In this document: in pieces, positions 27,683 to 40,400 of the stretch | Layout of the letters: each line of letters begins with the position of its first letter | How positions within the stretch are numbered: position 1 is the stretch's first letter | DNA from: Plectrocnemia conspersa | Taxonomy: Eukaryota > Arthropoda > Insecta > Trichoptera > Polycentropodidae | DNA: 64,000 bases | NCBI GenBank assembly: GCA_009617715.1 | Contig: VTFK01000190.1 | Location: 124,001-188,000 of the forward strand | Reading direction: 5' to 3' | Program-made: the position numbers and the translations under genes | The notes under the pieces: model-generated | What the model saw: the letters and a program-made list of their open reading frames with translations, nothing else | Database searches by the model: none | What the model was told of the DNA's origin: nothing

Positions 27683-28840
27683 TATATGCTATTGTCAGGT
27701 TCATGAATTAAACCACTTTTATATTCACAATTAGAGGGATTAAGTATGCTATTTAATTTTAAAAAGAGTAATTCGGCATAATGATGATTTATCCGTCTAA
27801 AAAATGGGTTTCTTCGTTAAAATGCGACACCACCGCGAGAAATCTTTTAACAGCATATGTCTCAAAGTGCCCGGCATAAATCAGAAAAGATTAAAGGAGG
27901 CCGACTCAGCGAGAATCGCAGAGGCCGCCGCTTCTCTCTTCGCATTCACTGGCCCAGTTCGACGTTTAACCTTATTGTTCCAGAAAAATAAGGATGTAAT
28001 CATTTTTCAGTCAATCAATATGATTTCTGCATCTGTTTAATATATATTGGTCAGATTATGCAGGTGTCAAGAATTATTTAAAATTTTCAGCCTTTCCATA
28101 AGCCATCAGCAATTCTCAGCAATATATTTAAATACCTTATTTATTCGTACGAAAATGAATAATGATATATATTACGCCAGATTATTCTGCAAACATTTGG
28201 GTAAAGCAAAAAATTACCGCAATTTCAGTGTTTTATGTGCAAATTATTTTATTACATGTACATAATAAATTATGTGTATATGATACGAATGCACATTAGA
28301 CAATAATTATACCATAAATATTTAACACGTCTTGCGTTCCGCATTCTTTCGTCTGCCGTCACAGTGCGATTGCCATGACAGGAGAATTGCAAAAAAGCCA
28401 GCGGCCGTACACATCCTCGTTTCCTATTTTCGTTTCGATTTTCAATCGGCGTGTTACGTGTGCGTTGGCTGCGGTTACGTATGTTACATGCGAGCTACGT
28501 AACGTAACCGTTACGGAGCGATTTGTCAAAAGTAGATGACTGGTCAAAGTTAAATTTTCGACTCATTTTTCTTCTCGGCTCGTTAGGAGATGAATTATGC
28601 TCAACAATCGCCACTTTGTTTTGAAGCCGGGGTGTGGTAATTGCTAATTTGACAACACGACTAAAGAAACAGCTTCTAACTTTTGTTATTAGTATTAGTT
28701 TACTGCTTCAAATTGATAATAACTCTCGAGCAATGGAGTTTTGGAATCGACATAAATTATCACATAAAGAGTAATTAAGGCTCGAAAAACATGTAAAAAA
28801 ATAATATTGAAATATGCATTCTCTGGGGACCCGACAAAAC
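27683..28840. other. Intergenic, no gene seen
   Basis: A 78-codon plus-strand frame at 27804-28040 (KEADSARIAEAAASLFAF) has no identifiable family or splice context. 28330-28560 is richer in CpG than its surroundings, without a supported feature. Confidence 0.4.
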
Positions 28841-28968
28841 TGCGCCGGACAAAACCGCGCCGGACAATCCCGCGCCGGACAATCCCGCGCCGGACAATCC
28901 CGACAAAGCCGCCCCGACATAGCCGCGCAAGACAATCCCGCGCAATACAACCCCGACATTGCCGCGCA
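28841..28968. repeat. GC-rich 15-bp minisatellite
   Basis: The unit CGCGCCGGACAATCC is repeated three times without change (28856-28900), with diverged units on both sides (GGACAAAAC, GACATAGCCGCGCAAGA). It is strikingly GC-rich in an AT-rich region. Open frames through it on both strands are products of the repeat period, not genes. Confidence 0.85.
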
Positions 28969-29344
28969 AATCAAAATTATAAAATTGAATAAAATGCAAG
29001 AAAATGATTTTTTTTATTCTAATTATTTTGTTTTGTGGACAGCTCTATCACTAGTGATTCGCTTTTTGAACAGCTAGTCATAGATTAGATGATGCTGGAC
29101 AGTTAGAAAATATACCAAAATGAAGATAAATCAATACAATACCATTAAAAAAAGGTTAGGTTGTTTGGTTCTACAGTGAAAGTTAATTTGAAATGGCGAC
29201 AAGGTTTGTAATGGTTTATTAGCAGGGCTGCTTAAACCAAAAATATTCTGGAACTCACTTTTTATCAAGCTTTTTACTAAAGAAAATTATATTCAAATAT
29301 CATTTAAATATAATTTTCATTATTCAAATCGAATTTTCGTCAAC

Positions 29345-29457
29345 AGGAGGGCACAAAAACAATTATCACTTCTCAGAAGTCAAAAAAAGTGGATTTTATT
29401 GCTTTTGACGTGGATTTTTGACTTCTGAGAAGGGATAATTGTTTTTTACGCTCTCCT
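29345..29457. mobile_element. 113-bp palindromic MITE
   Basis: The arms at 29345-29385 and 29417-29457 are inverted repeats of about 41 nt (CAATTATCACTTCTCAGAAG on one side, CTTCTGAGAAGGGATAATTG on the other). The right arm continues into CCTATTGGTCAAAATT, also present at 13790 and 32935, so it belongs to repeat family A. Confidence 0.65.
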
Positions 29458-30794
29458 ATTGGTCAAAATTTGGTTTAGAAAGGCTTCATTCGTTTTTCAC
29501 TTATTATAAATTGTAATATTGTAATATATACTAAATAAAAAATATCTTGTGATAAACTATATTTTTATATATATTATTTATTAAATAAATTTTTTTTGAG
29601 ATAAACTTAAAATATAGTGAATATTTGTTTATCCCTTCTTCTTAATTATTTAACCCATTTTAGCCTGAAGCAATCATAGTCTTGTGATTTTGGATAATTG
29701 TGGAAAAGGCTCTTGCGGAAGATGATATAATTATTACGACTCGTTAAGTGCCAAAGTTATGCTTTGAACAGCCGTCATCACGCCATTTGTTAACTCACTA
29801 CGTTAATGTAGGCTTCGCCGTTTTTTCTTCATCAGCGTTAATTAATTACATGTTCAAGACGAGTCGTATTTTTCTTTCTTTCGCTGTGAAAAAAACCCGA
29901 GAAATTACTTTCACTTAATACGCTTATTGAGTTGTTATCTTCGAAACGTGTTTGAAGATTGGATACGATAATTGAAAAATTTAATAATTAAATCCAATAT
30001 TTATAATGGTTCGATCGTTTCGATTGCAAAACTCAAAACATAATGGATATTTGCATTTACTCTGTGCAAAACGTGAACATTTATTATAGTATTTTTTAAA
30101 CACACTAAAAGCACGCGACAATGCGGTAGCGGTATTTTTTTTACTTCGGTGCATGACTCTATGTTTATAATTGTTTACCGCTATTAAACCATAAGCACCT
30201 GGTACCTACCTGTCTTTGATGCGGCTACTGTTATGTCATTCTGCAATTGACTTTGTGGGGTTCGTTAAACTTAAAATGAACAATAGTCGCATGCATCGAT
30301 GCAGTTGTCATTAAGTGATAGATGTTGTAGATACGTGTTTGTTTAAATGATTTACTATCATCCGTACAAGTAGATTGAAAGGAAAGATATAAATCCAATC
30401 AACATTAAAAAAAATTGCCCACTTGTTTTCAGTGTAAATAAATAATAACAAAATCACCAGCGCATGTTGTTATGAATATTGTACATAACAGTCTTGATCA
30501 AAATAGTGGAATACTGCAAAAATACGTTATTGTATTACATTGCTTCATATCAAGTAGCTTTTTTGGACTCCTGTGTATTATGGTTTCGATATTTTTGCCT
30601 ATCCTATTTTTTGTACAAATTCAAAGTGAAACAAATGCAGCGCAGGTCACAAGAAATAGCAATTTGGGATTTGACGAAGGTACTGTTAGTCAGAAAACTA
30701 AGATGTTAGTTTGAGAAATTTCGTATGGATTTTCGTTTTGTTATTTATACCTTAAAAATGGTCCCAGAGGTAGAATAAGTTAATCTCCAAACAG
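29458..30794. other. AT-rich intergenic, no gene seen
   Basis: Two overlapping plus-strand frames (30472-30714) include a hydrophobic run (FISSSFFGLLCIMVSIFLPI), but in such AT-rich DNA that is expected by chance and no gene context supports it. Confidence 0.4.
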
Positions 30795-30890
30795 CTGATC
30801 AGCTGTATAAAATATTCGTTTATACTATCTCGAATTAAATTTGAAAAAATCTTTGTATACTTGAGTGACTAGTGCCGCTCCAAAATTCAT
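30795..30890. repeat. Dispersed repeat, copy 2 (inverted relative of 22841-22945)
   Basis: Contains the reverse complement of the two conserved blocks of copy 1 (ATATTCGTTTATACTATCTC, then ATACTTGAGTGACTAGTG). Confidence 0.45.
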
Positions 30891-32264
30891 GGTTATTTAT
30901 ACGCCTTAATTTTGTTTCGAAAAAATGATTTTTTATCTATATTTATTATCCATTTTCTAATAGTTGACAAAAAACAGTCGTAAATCGTATACATGAAATG
31001 CTATAAAAGCAGACTTCTTTATATTTGCCGAAAGTTACTCCTAGTATATCCGCTGTAAATTTGCTTATGCTATTCTCAAGGCTTAATTCATTATGTATTT
31101 TATTATACAAGGTATGTAGAATAATAGCTAATAGATATTTATTTTTTTAGTTAAATAATATTAATCAGAAAATTAATTCATTTTTAATAAAAAAATAATA
31201 TTTGTAAAAACCGAAAAAAATCATATATTCAAGTATTCGAATAGTCGAAAACTACAAATAATTGAGAACTCTAAGTGCGAGCTATGAATCTATTCAATGA
31301 CGACGCAATATTACATTTTCGCCAAATCTTCAAATGTATTAGTAGGTAAAATCAAGTTTTAGTGATGGATAACAGTAATTCTGATATGAATAATAGTATA
31401 AAAACGTATATAAGCATTTTTATATGTATATTTTCGGGTTTTGGAACGAATCAACTCAATTTTATATTATTTCTTATGGATAATTTTGCTTTGAATTAAT
31501 TTAAACTTATCTTAAAATTACATTTGTATGATCGATTAATTTTTGCACAATCTTCAAGTGTCCAGTCGCGGTGTTGCCGGACCCATTCTCCTTTATCATT
31601 ATTTTTCTAACAAACTAAAATGTATATAGAGCTTTCTTGATCTTTGAATGCGTTTCTCTACCGCATGCATAAATTTCACATTAAAACGCTTTTCAGCGGT
31701 TTCTAAAAATTTGTGCAATTATTTTTTTTCAATTATATATTTAGCTAATATTAATTCAAGTATATTATACATTGAAATGACAGAATCCCTATTGTATGTA
31801 GTGACATAGTCGATTGTTGTAAATGAGAAGCTGCTCTTCAAAGGTTTTCCACATTCACTGTACTAAAGTAATGGGATGAAAGACTTGAAGGTCCTATTAA
31901 CCGGTGTGAAATAAAGCCATGTATTAGTGCGTGCTATGTAGGCTCAGTGAATAATACCGCCGCCAGGAAGAGATCATTATAATCATCCATTATTTGTAGT
32001 AGAAGACATTAAAGCTCCTAACGAGCGTGACGTTTTGCAAAAGGCACACACTCGCGGAATTAATTACACACTAAATTCTCACGACGTTTTCCACATCCCA
32101 CCCGGCGATGTTGGCGTTGCTCGCCATTGTTGGGAAACTCTCTCTTTTTTGACCTCATCTCGTTTATTTATTGCCACCATTATTGCCCACGTGGAGATAG
32201 TGGCCGCTGAAGCGTAACCATTCAATTTCGTGCGATTATTTGCATACTGACTGAAACTTCAGAA
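30891..32264. other. AT-rich intergenic, no gene seen
   Basis: Nothing supported. 32035-32217 has a 60-codon open frame without motifs. Confidence 0.4.
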
Positions 32265-32838
32265 CCGGGTATCCGAAAGTTTTTAAAATAAACGAATACC
32301 CTGTTATTTTTAACGGATACTCGGTCATTTTAAATTCAATATAATATTGGATTTCTTCATATGAAATATATGTATATCAATTTTTTTTTTGCTTTTCTCC
32401 AATTTCGAAAAACCTATTTAGATATTAAGTTAACAGTGAGAGCGCTTTATCGAAAAAAAGGAAATCCCTATTTCACAAAAAAAAATATTTCACAATGTAA
32501 GTTTTATGACACATTTCATTTCAGCATCCTCAAATATTTGCGACTTAACAAAAAAAGAATAATGCTAGTATTTGCAAAAATTGCGCACGGCATACTCGGG
32601 GGACGGTCGTACACAAAAAAACGAGAGTTAAATATATTGTTATTGGGTACCGTCGGTGATTTATGATCGTTGGAGTCTTGCTCGCTCGTTATCTATCGGT
32701 TGATGGTTTTTTTTAAAACTAATTTTTTTTAACTATTTTAATTCAATTTTGACACCAACTACATACAATAAATTATTTGATTATATAATTACTATTTATT
32801 ATCGTTTGAGGAGTAACAAAAAATATTTATTCTTCTCG
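32265..32838. repeat. Dispersed repeat family C, copy 1 (hAT-associated)
   Basis: It shares many ordered blocks with 58790-59335: GATACTCGGTCATTTTAAAT, TTCAATATAATATTGGATTT, TTTCACAATGT, GCATCCTCAAATATTTG, TTAACAAAAAAAG and the end CAAAAAATATTTATTCTTC. The second copy sits just upstream of a hAT transposase relic, so both are probably hAT-derived. The 101-codon frame inside (32361-32666) is a by-product. Confidence 0.55.
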
Positions 32839-32960
32839 GTAACGAGCGTTCCCACTGCAACGGCGCCAAACGATTTTATTGCTTTTGACATGGATTTTTG
32901 ACTTCTGCGAAGTGATAATTGTTTTTTGCGCCCTTCTATTGGGCAAAATTCGATTTAGAT
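32839..32960. repeat. Repeat family A, partial copy
   Basis: GGTAACGAGCGTTCCCACTG, ATTTTTGACTTCTG and AAGTGATAATTG match 13690-13800 with few changes. It lies directly against repeat C. Confidence 0.6.
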
Positions 32961-33134
32961 GTGATCACTTATGAGTCGTATTTAGCTGTAGAAAGTCTTA
33001 ACATGAACGCTAGATAACCGAGCGTTTCCACTGCTGATTTTATTACTTTTGACGTGGATTCTAACCATGTTGAATTTGATCAGAAAAATACATGTCATTT
33101 AATGAAATACTATGAATTTTGATGAAATAGAATT

Positions 33135-33230
33135 ATTAAAAAAACGACTACTGACTGGCCAACTATTGTTCCCCCCCCCTCCCTTCTTCATGGAAAAACC
33201 TGAATTGACGTCACATGAATATTTCAATTA
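33135..33230. repeat. Dispersed repeat family B, copy 1
   Basis: AAAAAAACGACTACTGACTG, then a C-rich run and TTCATGGAAAAACCTGAATT, is the approximate reverse complement of 50785-50862. Confidence 0.5.
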
Positions 33231-33589
33231 AATAAAATATTAATCTGTTTCAATTTTCAATAAAATGCCCTAATATCGACATTAAGCACTGAAACAAATG
33301 TTCTATAAAAAAACTTTGTTCTACTATTTTTTTAGCACAGTTCGCTAAACAAAAAAAAAAACTTGCGAAAATCATGTCAGTTGTCTATGGAGGAAGTTGC
33401 TCTTCCACAACGATGATCTACCAGTAGTATTGCTAATGTTTTAAGCATGGACCGATTTTTAGAAGACAATTCTTCCCATGTAGAGCCTATATACTTCACC
33501 ATAACATACAACAACTTGTAACGACCATAGAAAAGTCATCACTAATCATATTTAAAATAATTGAGATGGCTTACGATGTTACTAAAGCT

Positions 33590-33790
33590 TCACTGCGTTT
33601 CTTTCAAGTTTACTCAAGCCGATTTGGATAACCTTCTATCATAAATTGTTATTGGTGGTGAAACACGAGCTCATCATTATGACACTGAGTGCAACCAATA
33701 ATTAAAAGAATGGCACAAGAAGTTTATGGTCACACTGTTAGCGAAAAATATCATGGTCAGAATCTTCTATGATATTGGGAAATTCTGCTT
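33590..33790 (+). pseudogene. mariner transposase remnant
   Basis: The plus strand reads IGGETRAHHYDTECNQ, stop, LKEWHKK, which matches the mariner core motif TGDE-W-HHYDPE...EWRHK with stops and substitutions. The catalytic Asp of GDE has been lost (GGE). No terminal repeats were located. Non-functional. Confidence 0.6.
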
Positions 33791-35699
33791 ACCGATTAGA
33801 AGAAATAGTGTCAAAATATTTTGGATAGTTTCACGCAGTCTAAATTATGTTAGTAAAGTAAAACGTAGCTAAATATTAGGTACATACATTAGGTATAGAT
33901 AATTATATGCATTAACTAATTCTAAAAAATACTATTGGCTAGTTTAGCAGAAAATCTAAAAAGGTTATGGTTTGGAAGTTTTGGTATTGTACATATGTAG
34001 ATTCAAGCCGGTTTGACTAGCTGGAAAGCTTAACAAAGGTCGTTATCAAAGATTCTGAGACTACCTGATCTGCTGTACATATGATATAAGTAAGAAATCT
34101 ATTTTATAAAATATATATCAAAAGCGATTATTATTATTTTATGATAAAAAATTCTTCCGTCGTTAATTATCCTTCATAATGTCATATGGAAGTCCTTCAT
34201 AAAATCAAAATATTCCATATTTTATCATAGACGTTCGTTTTTCTACTACTATTATTAAAAACAATATGTAAGGTCATGCATATAATTAGTTCAACAATGT
34301 ATTAAATATATTACACCACACGTTTCTATTATTATAATATACTTAACATATATCGCTATCGTTTCGTAATATCTCATTTCGATGTTCAATTACATACTCG
34401 ATATGATAAATAGCATATATAATTCATACACAATGAAATTATTCGATTAATCAAACTCGTGCGATGGTTAAAGTGTCCATCTGTAATCTATCAGCTAAAA
34501 TGGTATCACGATGGTAAAAAATCGATGCAGCTTCTGTCGGCCAATAGGCGGTATGCGAAAAATTTCTCCCACTAATTCTCATACTCGAACATAATCTCGA
34601 GATTAATCATGTGAAGTAGTGAAAAAACTTATCGCCTTTTTATATGATTAATTATCTGGTTTGTGAGTGTGTGGAAACTTGGTTAGTCAAGAACGATTGT
34701 TTGGGTTTGGCAAGTTTAATATAACATTGGGTCATTTTATGGCCCAATTTTTGGCGTAACTTCTTTGCTTTTTGCGGTTTTGACCCAAACAAATGTGGTT
34801 AGTTGGACGTAGAAAGTATAGTTAGAGAAATATTTGAGATTCGCACTTTTGGTGTCACATGAAGTGTTTGTTCGATTGTCAACTTTCTTTATTTTTGCTT
34901 TCGCAATTAACGTCATTCATACGCCTCTTTATATTATTCATATAAAACACTTTTTTATACACTAGTACATATGATAGATTTTTTTTAATACTTTCTCTAA
35001 AAATACTCTCTACAATGCTACTATATTATAATGTATGCATAAGTTAACGTTTTTAAATAAAAATCGAATCTTGGTTCCATCGAAGTTTTTTTCAATCATG
35101 TACCAAAATATTTTGAACATGATTGAAATGATTGATACTTTTAAATAACCAAAAACCTCATTTATGTTTTAATTCGCATAAAAAATATTTTTTTTTTTTA
35201 AATAGATTTTAAAATTGCAATGAAAGCAGCTTATTTTTTTACTGTTACATTCATTTTCAGACTAAAGCTTTTATTGAATTATATAATATAATAATAGTAC
35301 ATTAGTATTTGTTAGTTGCTGTGGTCTGTATAACTTATTATTATGCCTATGTTAGATAATTCTCAGATAAATAATAGTTTTTTTTATATATTTCATAAAA
35401 TATGAATTGATTTATTATATAATATATCACTGGTATTGATCAAACTAAGCTCACAGCTAACAATAACATGCATCAGTTGATAATGTTGATAAAAAATGTC
35501 AATATTATTTTCAATGCCGATTTACTTTGGACACCATTTAATTTACGAGAATGGCCTACAGAGGTCCTAAAAAATCTACCAAACAAATCGTGTTCTCATT
35601 GTTATTGCTATCTTATACCATCACAAAAAAGACATACTGACAATTCACAGTTTAAAAAATCGATTAGTTTTAGTATATGAGTCACGTGCCGAAACAAAC
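33791..35699. other. AT-rich intergenic, no gene seen
   Basis: Nothing supported apart from short frames such as 35468-35680, which lacks motifs. Confidence 0.4.
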
Positions 35700-36050
35700 A
35701 TCCGCCTAGTTCGTGTTTTTTATTGATCATTCTTGAATGGCCGGAGATGAGTATGCATCTCAATCTTCCACTTTTGAAAAAAATGCATTACATCACTTTC
35801 GCAGTTGAAAAAAATCTCAATGTCGTCTTGCGTGTCCTATGCATTGTCTTTTACGCGACAGGTGAGTATTACCGGTCGCGATCAAGGTAGCGGTCAGTCC
35901 CGCGCCGAGGTCAGTTACTGATGTCAGATTTACGCTTTAAACTATAAGTAAAAGTGTGTGAAATTGCCGTGTATAAACTGTGTGTAACACTTGCATAATC
36001 GATGTAAAAAAATGTTAATACGAGCGAAGGAATTTGTCGAGCTCACGTGA
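35700..36050 (+). promoter_or_regulatory. Possible promoter and 5' noncoding exon of the LPMO-like/DOMON gene
   Basis: This short GC-richer island in AT-rich DNA contains a perfect donor consensus, GACAG|GTGAGT at 35861/35862, upstream of the acceptor at 37180 on the same strand. A noncoding first exon ending at 35861 and a 1.3-kb intron would fit. There is no decisive TATA box or initiator. The call is tentative and rests on splice-site strength and composition. Confidence 0.25.
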
Positions 36051-37180
36051 GAAACGGTTATATGTTATACTTGCACTACATAACATGGCCAGGAAACGGT
36101 TATCTCCGTGTAGTACTTTCACAAGCAATTCCAAAATTCAAGCGGTTAATCAAAGGATGAAAGCTACATTGTATGTAGATATTAAAAGTTCAGAATCCAA
36201 AAAAATATATTTAAATCATTTTAGTTTGGATTTGACTTATACAATTTTTATGTATTTCATCATAGATCGAGTCTCACTTCTTCTTTTCGATGCCTAATAT
36301 GTTGTACATTGATATTTTAAATAAAGTTTATCGATCGTCTCAAAACTATTATTTTCGCTGATTTGATGAAAGAATTTATCAGTGACAACGGATGGTCTTT
36401 CACTCCTATATTTATTATGAACGTTAGCGAAGAATTTTATTAGCAGATTCTTAATTAGCTATGCTTTAGCTACGGGTATAATTAGTAGTAAACACAAAGT
36501 TATGGCATGCAACATAATTTGAGAACCATTACAATTTTTTTTTTTTTGTTTTGAAGCCGAGTGGGTGTGACTTTGCAACCAAAATAGCCGCTGTAATAGC
36601 TGATAACAGTTTATTTTTGTAAACATATGTATGAGAATGTAGCTGTTACTATTCGGTGGTAAAGTCAAAATGGCAAACTCTTGGGAATTGGAAAGTCTTC
36701 GCTGGAGTGTCGAGTTAAATTATTGTCGGCTGTGATCTGTCGTGATGTGTTGTGATTTCTTGGGGTTGAGTTCCTTCCTCCGTCTGCCCCCTCTGTGCCA
36801 CATCTTTCATATTGCTGGTTCGAGATTTATGTTATAGAAAAAATTATAATTACAATAACAATGAAATTTATACATACATTTATTATATTGTTATTACTTA
36901 TTAAAACCACCTTTTGTGTATATGTTAATATAATCACCAATACATATTTCGTGCTCACTTAATACAAAAGAACAGTTTCCTCAAAGCGCATTGTTACAAT
37001 TAGTCCATTGATGATTTCTTAACCATATACGAACGTGTACAAATTATTTTCTTTCCAATCCCGGTCGAACATTGCTCAAGTGAAAGCCCGTTAATAATAG
37101 AAAATTGCGAAAATGAGTCTCATTAAGGCCCCAAGACTGGATTTGACCTTTGTTGTTAATTCAATTTCGTTTCGTTGCAG

Positions 37181-37288
37181 GTGCACGTTGGACTGGTGGT
37201 GAGGCGTGCCGATCATGATCCGGTGACGAAGGAGAAACGGTGATAAGTGTATATTTTAGTGAGTGATATAGTGCAAATAAAAGTGAAA
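37181..37288 (+). other. 5' untranslated part of exon 1 of the LPMO-like/DOMON gene
   Basis: A pyrimidine-rich acceptor (TTCGTTTCGTTGCAG) ends at 37180, 108 nt before the start codon, so the coding exon probably begins here as the second transcribed exon. The segment is richer in GC than its surroundings, which fits an exon. An in-frame TAG lies between the upstream GTG triplets and the ATG at 37289, supporting that ATG as the start. Confidence 0.45.
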
Positions 37289-37439
37289 ATGAAGTGCTGC
37301 ATTTTGTTGGCACTGGCCGGATGCTTCGTGGTGCAACGGGTGCACGCGCACGTGGCCCTCACGTTCCCGCCGGCCAGGAAATACGATTTGGACTTTTTGG
37401 ACAATGCGAGGACCAAGGGGCCGTGCGGAATGCCAAAAG
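37289..37439 (+). CDS. Exon 1: signal peptide and mature N-terminal histidine
   Basis: The ATG at 37289 is preceded by GTGAAA and starts a 20-residue signal peptide: a basic start, hydrophobic [13 protein letters not shown], then a small-residue cleavage site VHA. Cleavage there leaves His21 as the first mature residue, followed by [12 protein letters not shown] free N-terminal His is the hallmark of copper-brace enzymes (LPMOs) and their relatives, and His-x-x-Leu/Phe with Pro-Pro-x-Arg close behind is usual in such families. Cys46 in the GPCG motif probably forms a disulfide with the cysteines of exon 4. An upstream in-frame GTG at 37247 is not a credible start. The exon ends at a phase-1 GTGAGG donor. 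Confidence 0.85.
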
Positions 37440-40400
37440 GTGAGGTCATCCACTAATGTTGCGTGCATTTGATTGAAGGAGAATAATATTTTCAAGAAAA
37501 TCATTAAAATTGTTTACATATAAAACATATTTTCGATTGCCTTAAAAATAAATTGGCTATATCGTTTTTTGTGCGAACACGACTTAATAATGCCAATTTG
37601 CTCCCACCATTATAATACATATGCTATGAAAGTAATCACAAAAAACCGTCTCAAAAAATTTTGTTTCTAAAAAAGTCTATTGTCACTGAAAAAAAAAAAA
37701 AACTATTTTATTCACGGACTTCAAAAATAAAATGTAATTGTTGTCTGTAAAGAACAGGAAATAAGAAAGAATCAGATAGATTACATAAAGTAAACCATAC
37801 AATTTTTTATCCTCCCTGTAAATTCGACAATTATGAAGTAAGATTATTTAAATTTAATCTCATTTAGAATTATTATAGTGGCGGAGTACGCTCGGGATAA
37901 GGATTCCGGTTTGTTATTGTGTGCGTGAACTGTGTGGCTCAAAACAATTTCGCTCAGAATATTTAATTTTTTATTTTAAAAGAAAATATATGTTTATTTA
38001 ACATACATACATCTGAGCTAAGTTGGAAATTTTAACGGACAATTAAAAATATATTATATAATCGAAGAAACCAGACATTGATGTCATTAATTAAATATGT
38101 GCAAAATTCAAGATCTTTTACTAGTCAAAAAAATAATAATGAAGTCTTTAGCTATTCTTCAAAAGCAAAAAGATATAAAATAGGGAAAGATATTATTCGC
38201 AGATTGTTTAATGGCTCGATGACTCTATTAAATCATTAGAGTCCATTGAATAAATTAAAAAAATATCATTGGCGCAACGATAAGAATAATAACTTTTTTA
38301 AGCCTTACAGAGAATAGTGTAAAAAAACCAACAACGTACGGATTAATGGAAAAATAATTAAAATATTTTAATCCACGGGTAAGAGAACGAATAACTTACA
38401 GTGTATATTTGAAGCCTTGATATCAATTAACCCAGATATGCCCAAGAAATTTTGTTCTCTTAAAATTTCATTTTTACGAGTTTAGTGACCTACCCACGGG
38501 ACAGTGGGCATATCTGGGTTAAACCAATATCAACACAAACTTATTTAAAATAAATCACTAGAGAAGATCGAACTTCTGTGCCACACTGCACTTTAATGAC
38601 GAATACCAGCGTTGACGAATCAGCGACTGTCCTTAAAAGAGAAAGAGAGACAACGAAGTACACGCTACATCGCTTCTCCCTCTCATATACATGTACACGC
38701 ACACAATAACAAACCGGCATCCTTATCCCGAGCGTACTCTAAATATGACAATAAGGTATATAAGAAAAAACCTCTTTTCCAATAAATTTCATAGATAAAC
38801 ACAGGAATAATAGATAAATACCAAAAAAACATATTTGATGACTTTGGAGCAAGAAAGGAGAATTTGTTGGCACATAGCAAAGCTTGCGATAAGGCGTCGA
38901 GGATGTTCGGCTGCGTTATGCTACGCGCGTGTCACTTTAAAAATCGATGTGTAAAATACACTAATATAGTATCGTTATATTGAATGAAATTTCAAATAAT
39001 TTCAATATAAGCAGATCGATATTTTGATTCTTCAAAATCACAATGTGATTCAATTCGAGTTTTCTATGTAGGCAGCACTGTAAGAGTCATGTCTACGCCG
39101 ACAAATCCGAGACGTTAGAGCACCTAAAAACCAACATCCGCCCAATTATAGCCGAGATACCGATAGTATAGGATTGATCATATGGCAACTAATCATTTAC
39201 GGACCATTTTTTTTACTGATCAAAAGCTAAATTATATTCGGATCAAAAATGTATTATTTACTGACGATTTATTTTATTCTTCTGGTCATTTATTTTATTT
39301 AACTGATAATAAATTAAATTATGTACTTACCAAAAAATTAGTTGCCAATATAAAATTAATTATAAATCAATTTTTTTAATTTGTTCTAAATTGTTATGGT
39401 TCTGTTGTGTATTATATTCCGTGACGCAAGTACAATTAAATTCTTGTTTTGATTCAGTTTTCATGTGTTCGCTGAAAACATCGCAACTTCGCGTCCAATG
39501 GAATTTCATGGTACTTGAGGTATTGACATAAAGTACTTCTCGGTTGATCATTATCGATAGCAGATCGATTTTTCTATTAATTTAGTCCGTTTGTTGACTT
39601 ATAGTAAAGAAATATATATAAAATAAAAAATAATAACTTTTATCTAAAAATGTATTAGGTACACTTTTACATACATATACAAACATAAGTACATAATACG
39701 ATTCTGCAATATTTTTTTATGTGTCCGAAAGAATATTTGTATAGCTTATTTCATCATAGATCGAGTTACATGCATTTCCGGTCAATTTTATTAGTAAAAG
39801 TCAGACCAACATATCATTCCCATTAATCTAAATAAAAAAAGAATAATGATCATATATCTACTTTCATACCCAAAACTTGTTTCATATCAGATTTATATTT
39901 TAGATAAATAAGTATCATATCTACAGAAAAATCTGCGAAAAATACATAAATGAACCAAAATATTTTTTTTAATATTAATCATAGAAAATATAATTTATTC
40001 ATAATATACACCATATAATTTAATTTAGAACGTTTTATCGTATTTTTAAAAAATGGTCACAATGTTGTATTTTATAAAAATAGGTTGTTTAATATATTAT
40101 AAATAAATAAATCTAGACGCAATATTCAAATAAATTATTTTTTAAACTTATATATGTATAGACATCTATGAACAAAAAATAAATATTAAAATATTTGTTA
40201 TATAATATAAATTTAACCTAGTTTAAATATATTAATTAAATATTTAATATTTTACTACAGGTGTTATATCTGGATATTATTCGCTAAATGTGTTTACATT
40301 CTTTCAATTTTTCATTATAATTTTGTACATTCGTGAAAAATATTTAAAAAAATCCGTATAGATCCGCGAATTTACACTTAACCTCAATATCAAGAATTTC

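Noticed and set aside
28708..29077. Overlapping frames on both strands across the GC-rich repeat
   Set aside because: A 15-bp unit keeps every frame open; the resulting peptides are simple repeats with no gene signals.
32361..32666. 101-codon plus-strand frame
   Set aside because: Lies wholly inside repeat C, whose other copy at 58790-59335 does not preserve the frame.
33170..33182. C-rich tract as a regulatory site
   Set aside because: Part of repeat family B, whose other copy carries a G-rich counterpart; a simple run.
37247..37289. Start of the large protein at the in-frame GTG at 37247
   Set aside because: Eukaryotic GTG starts are rare, and starting there would place 14 extra residues before an otherwise well-formed signal peptide.
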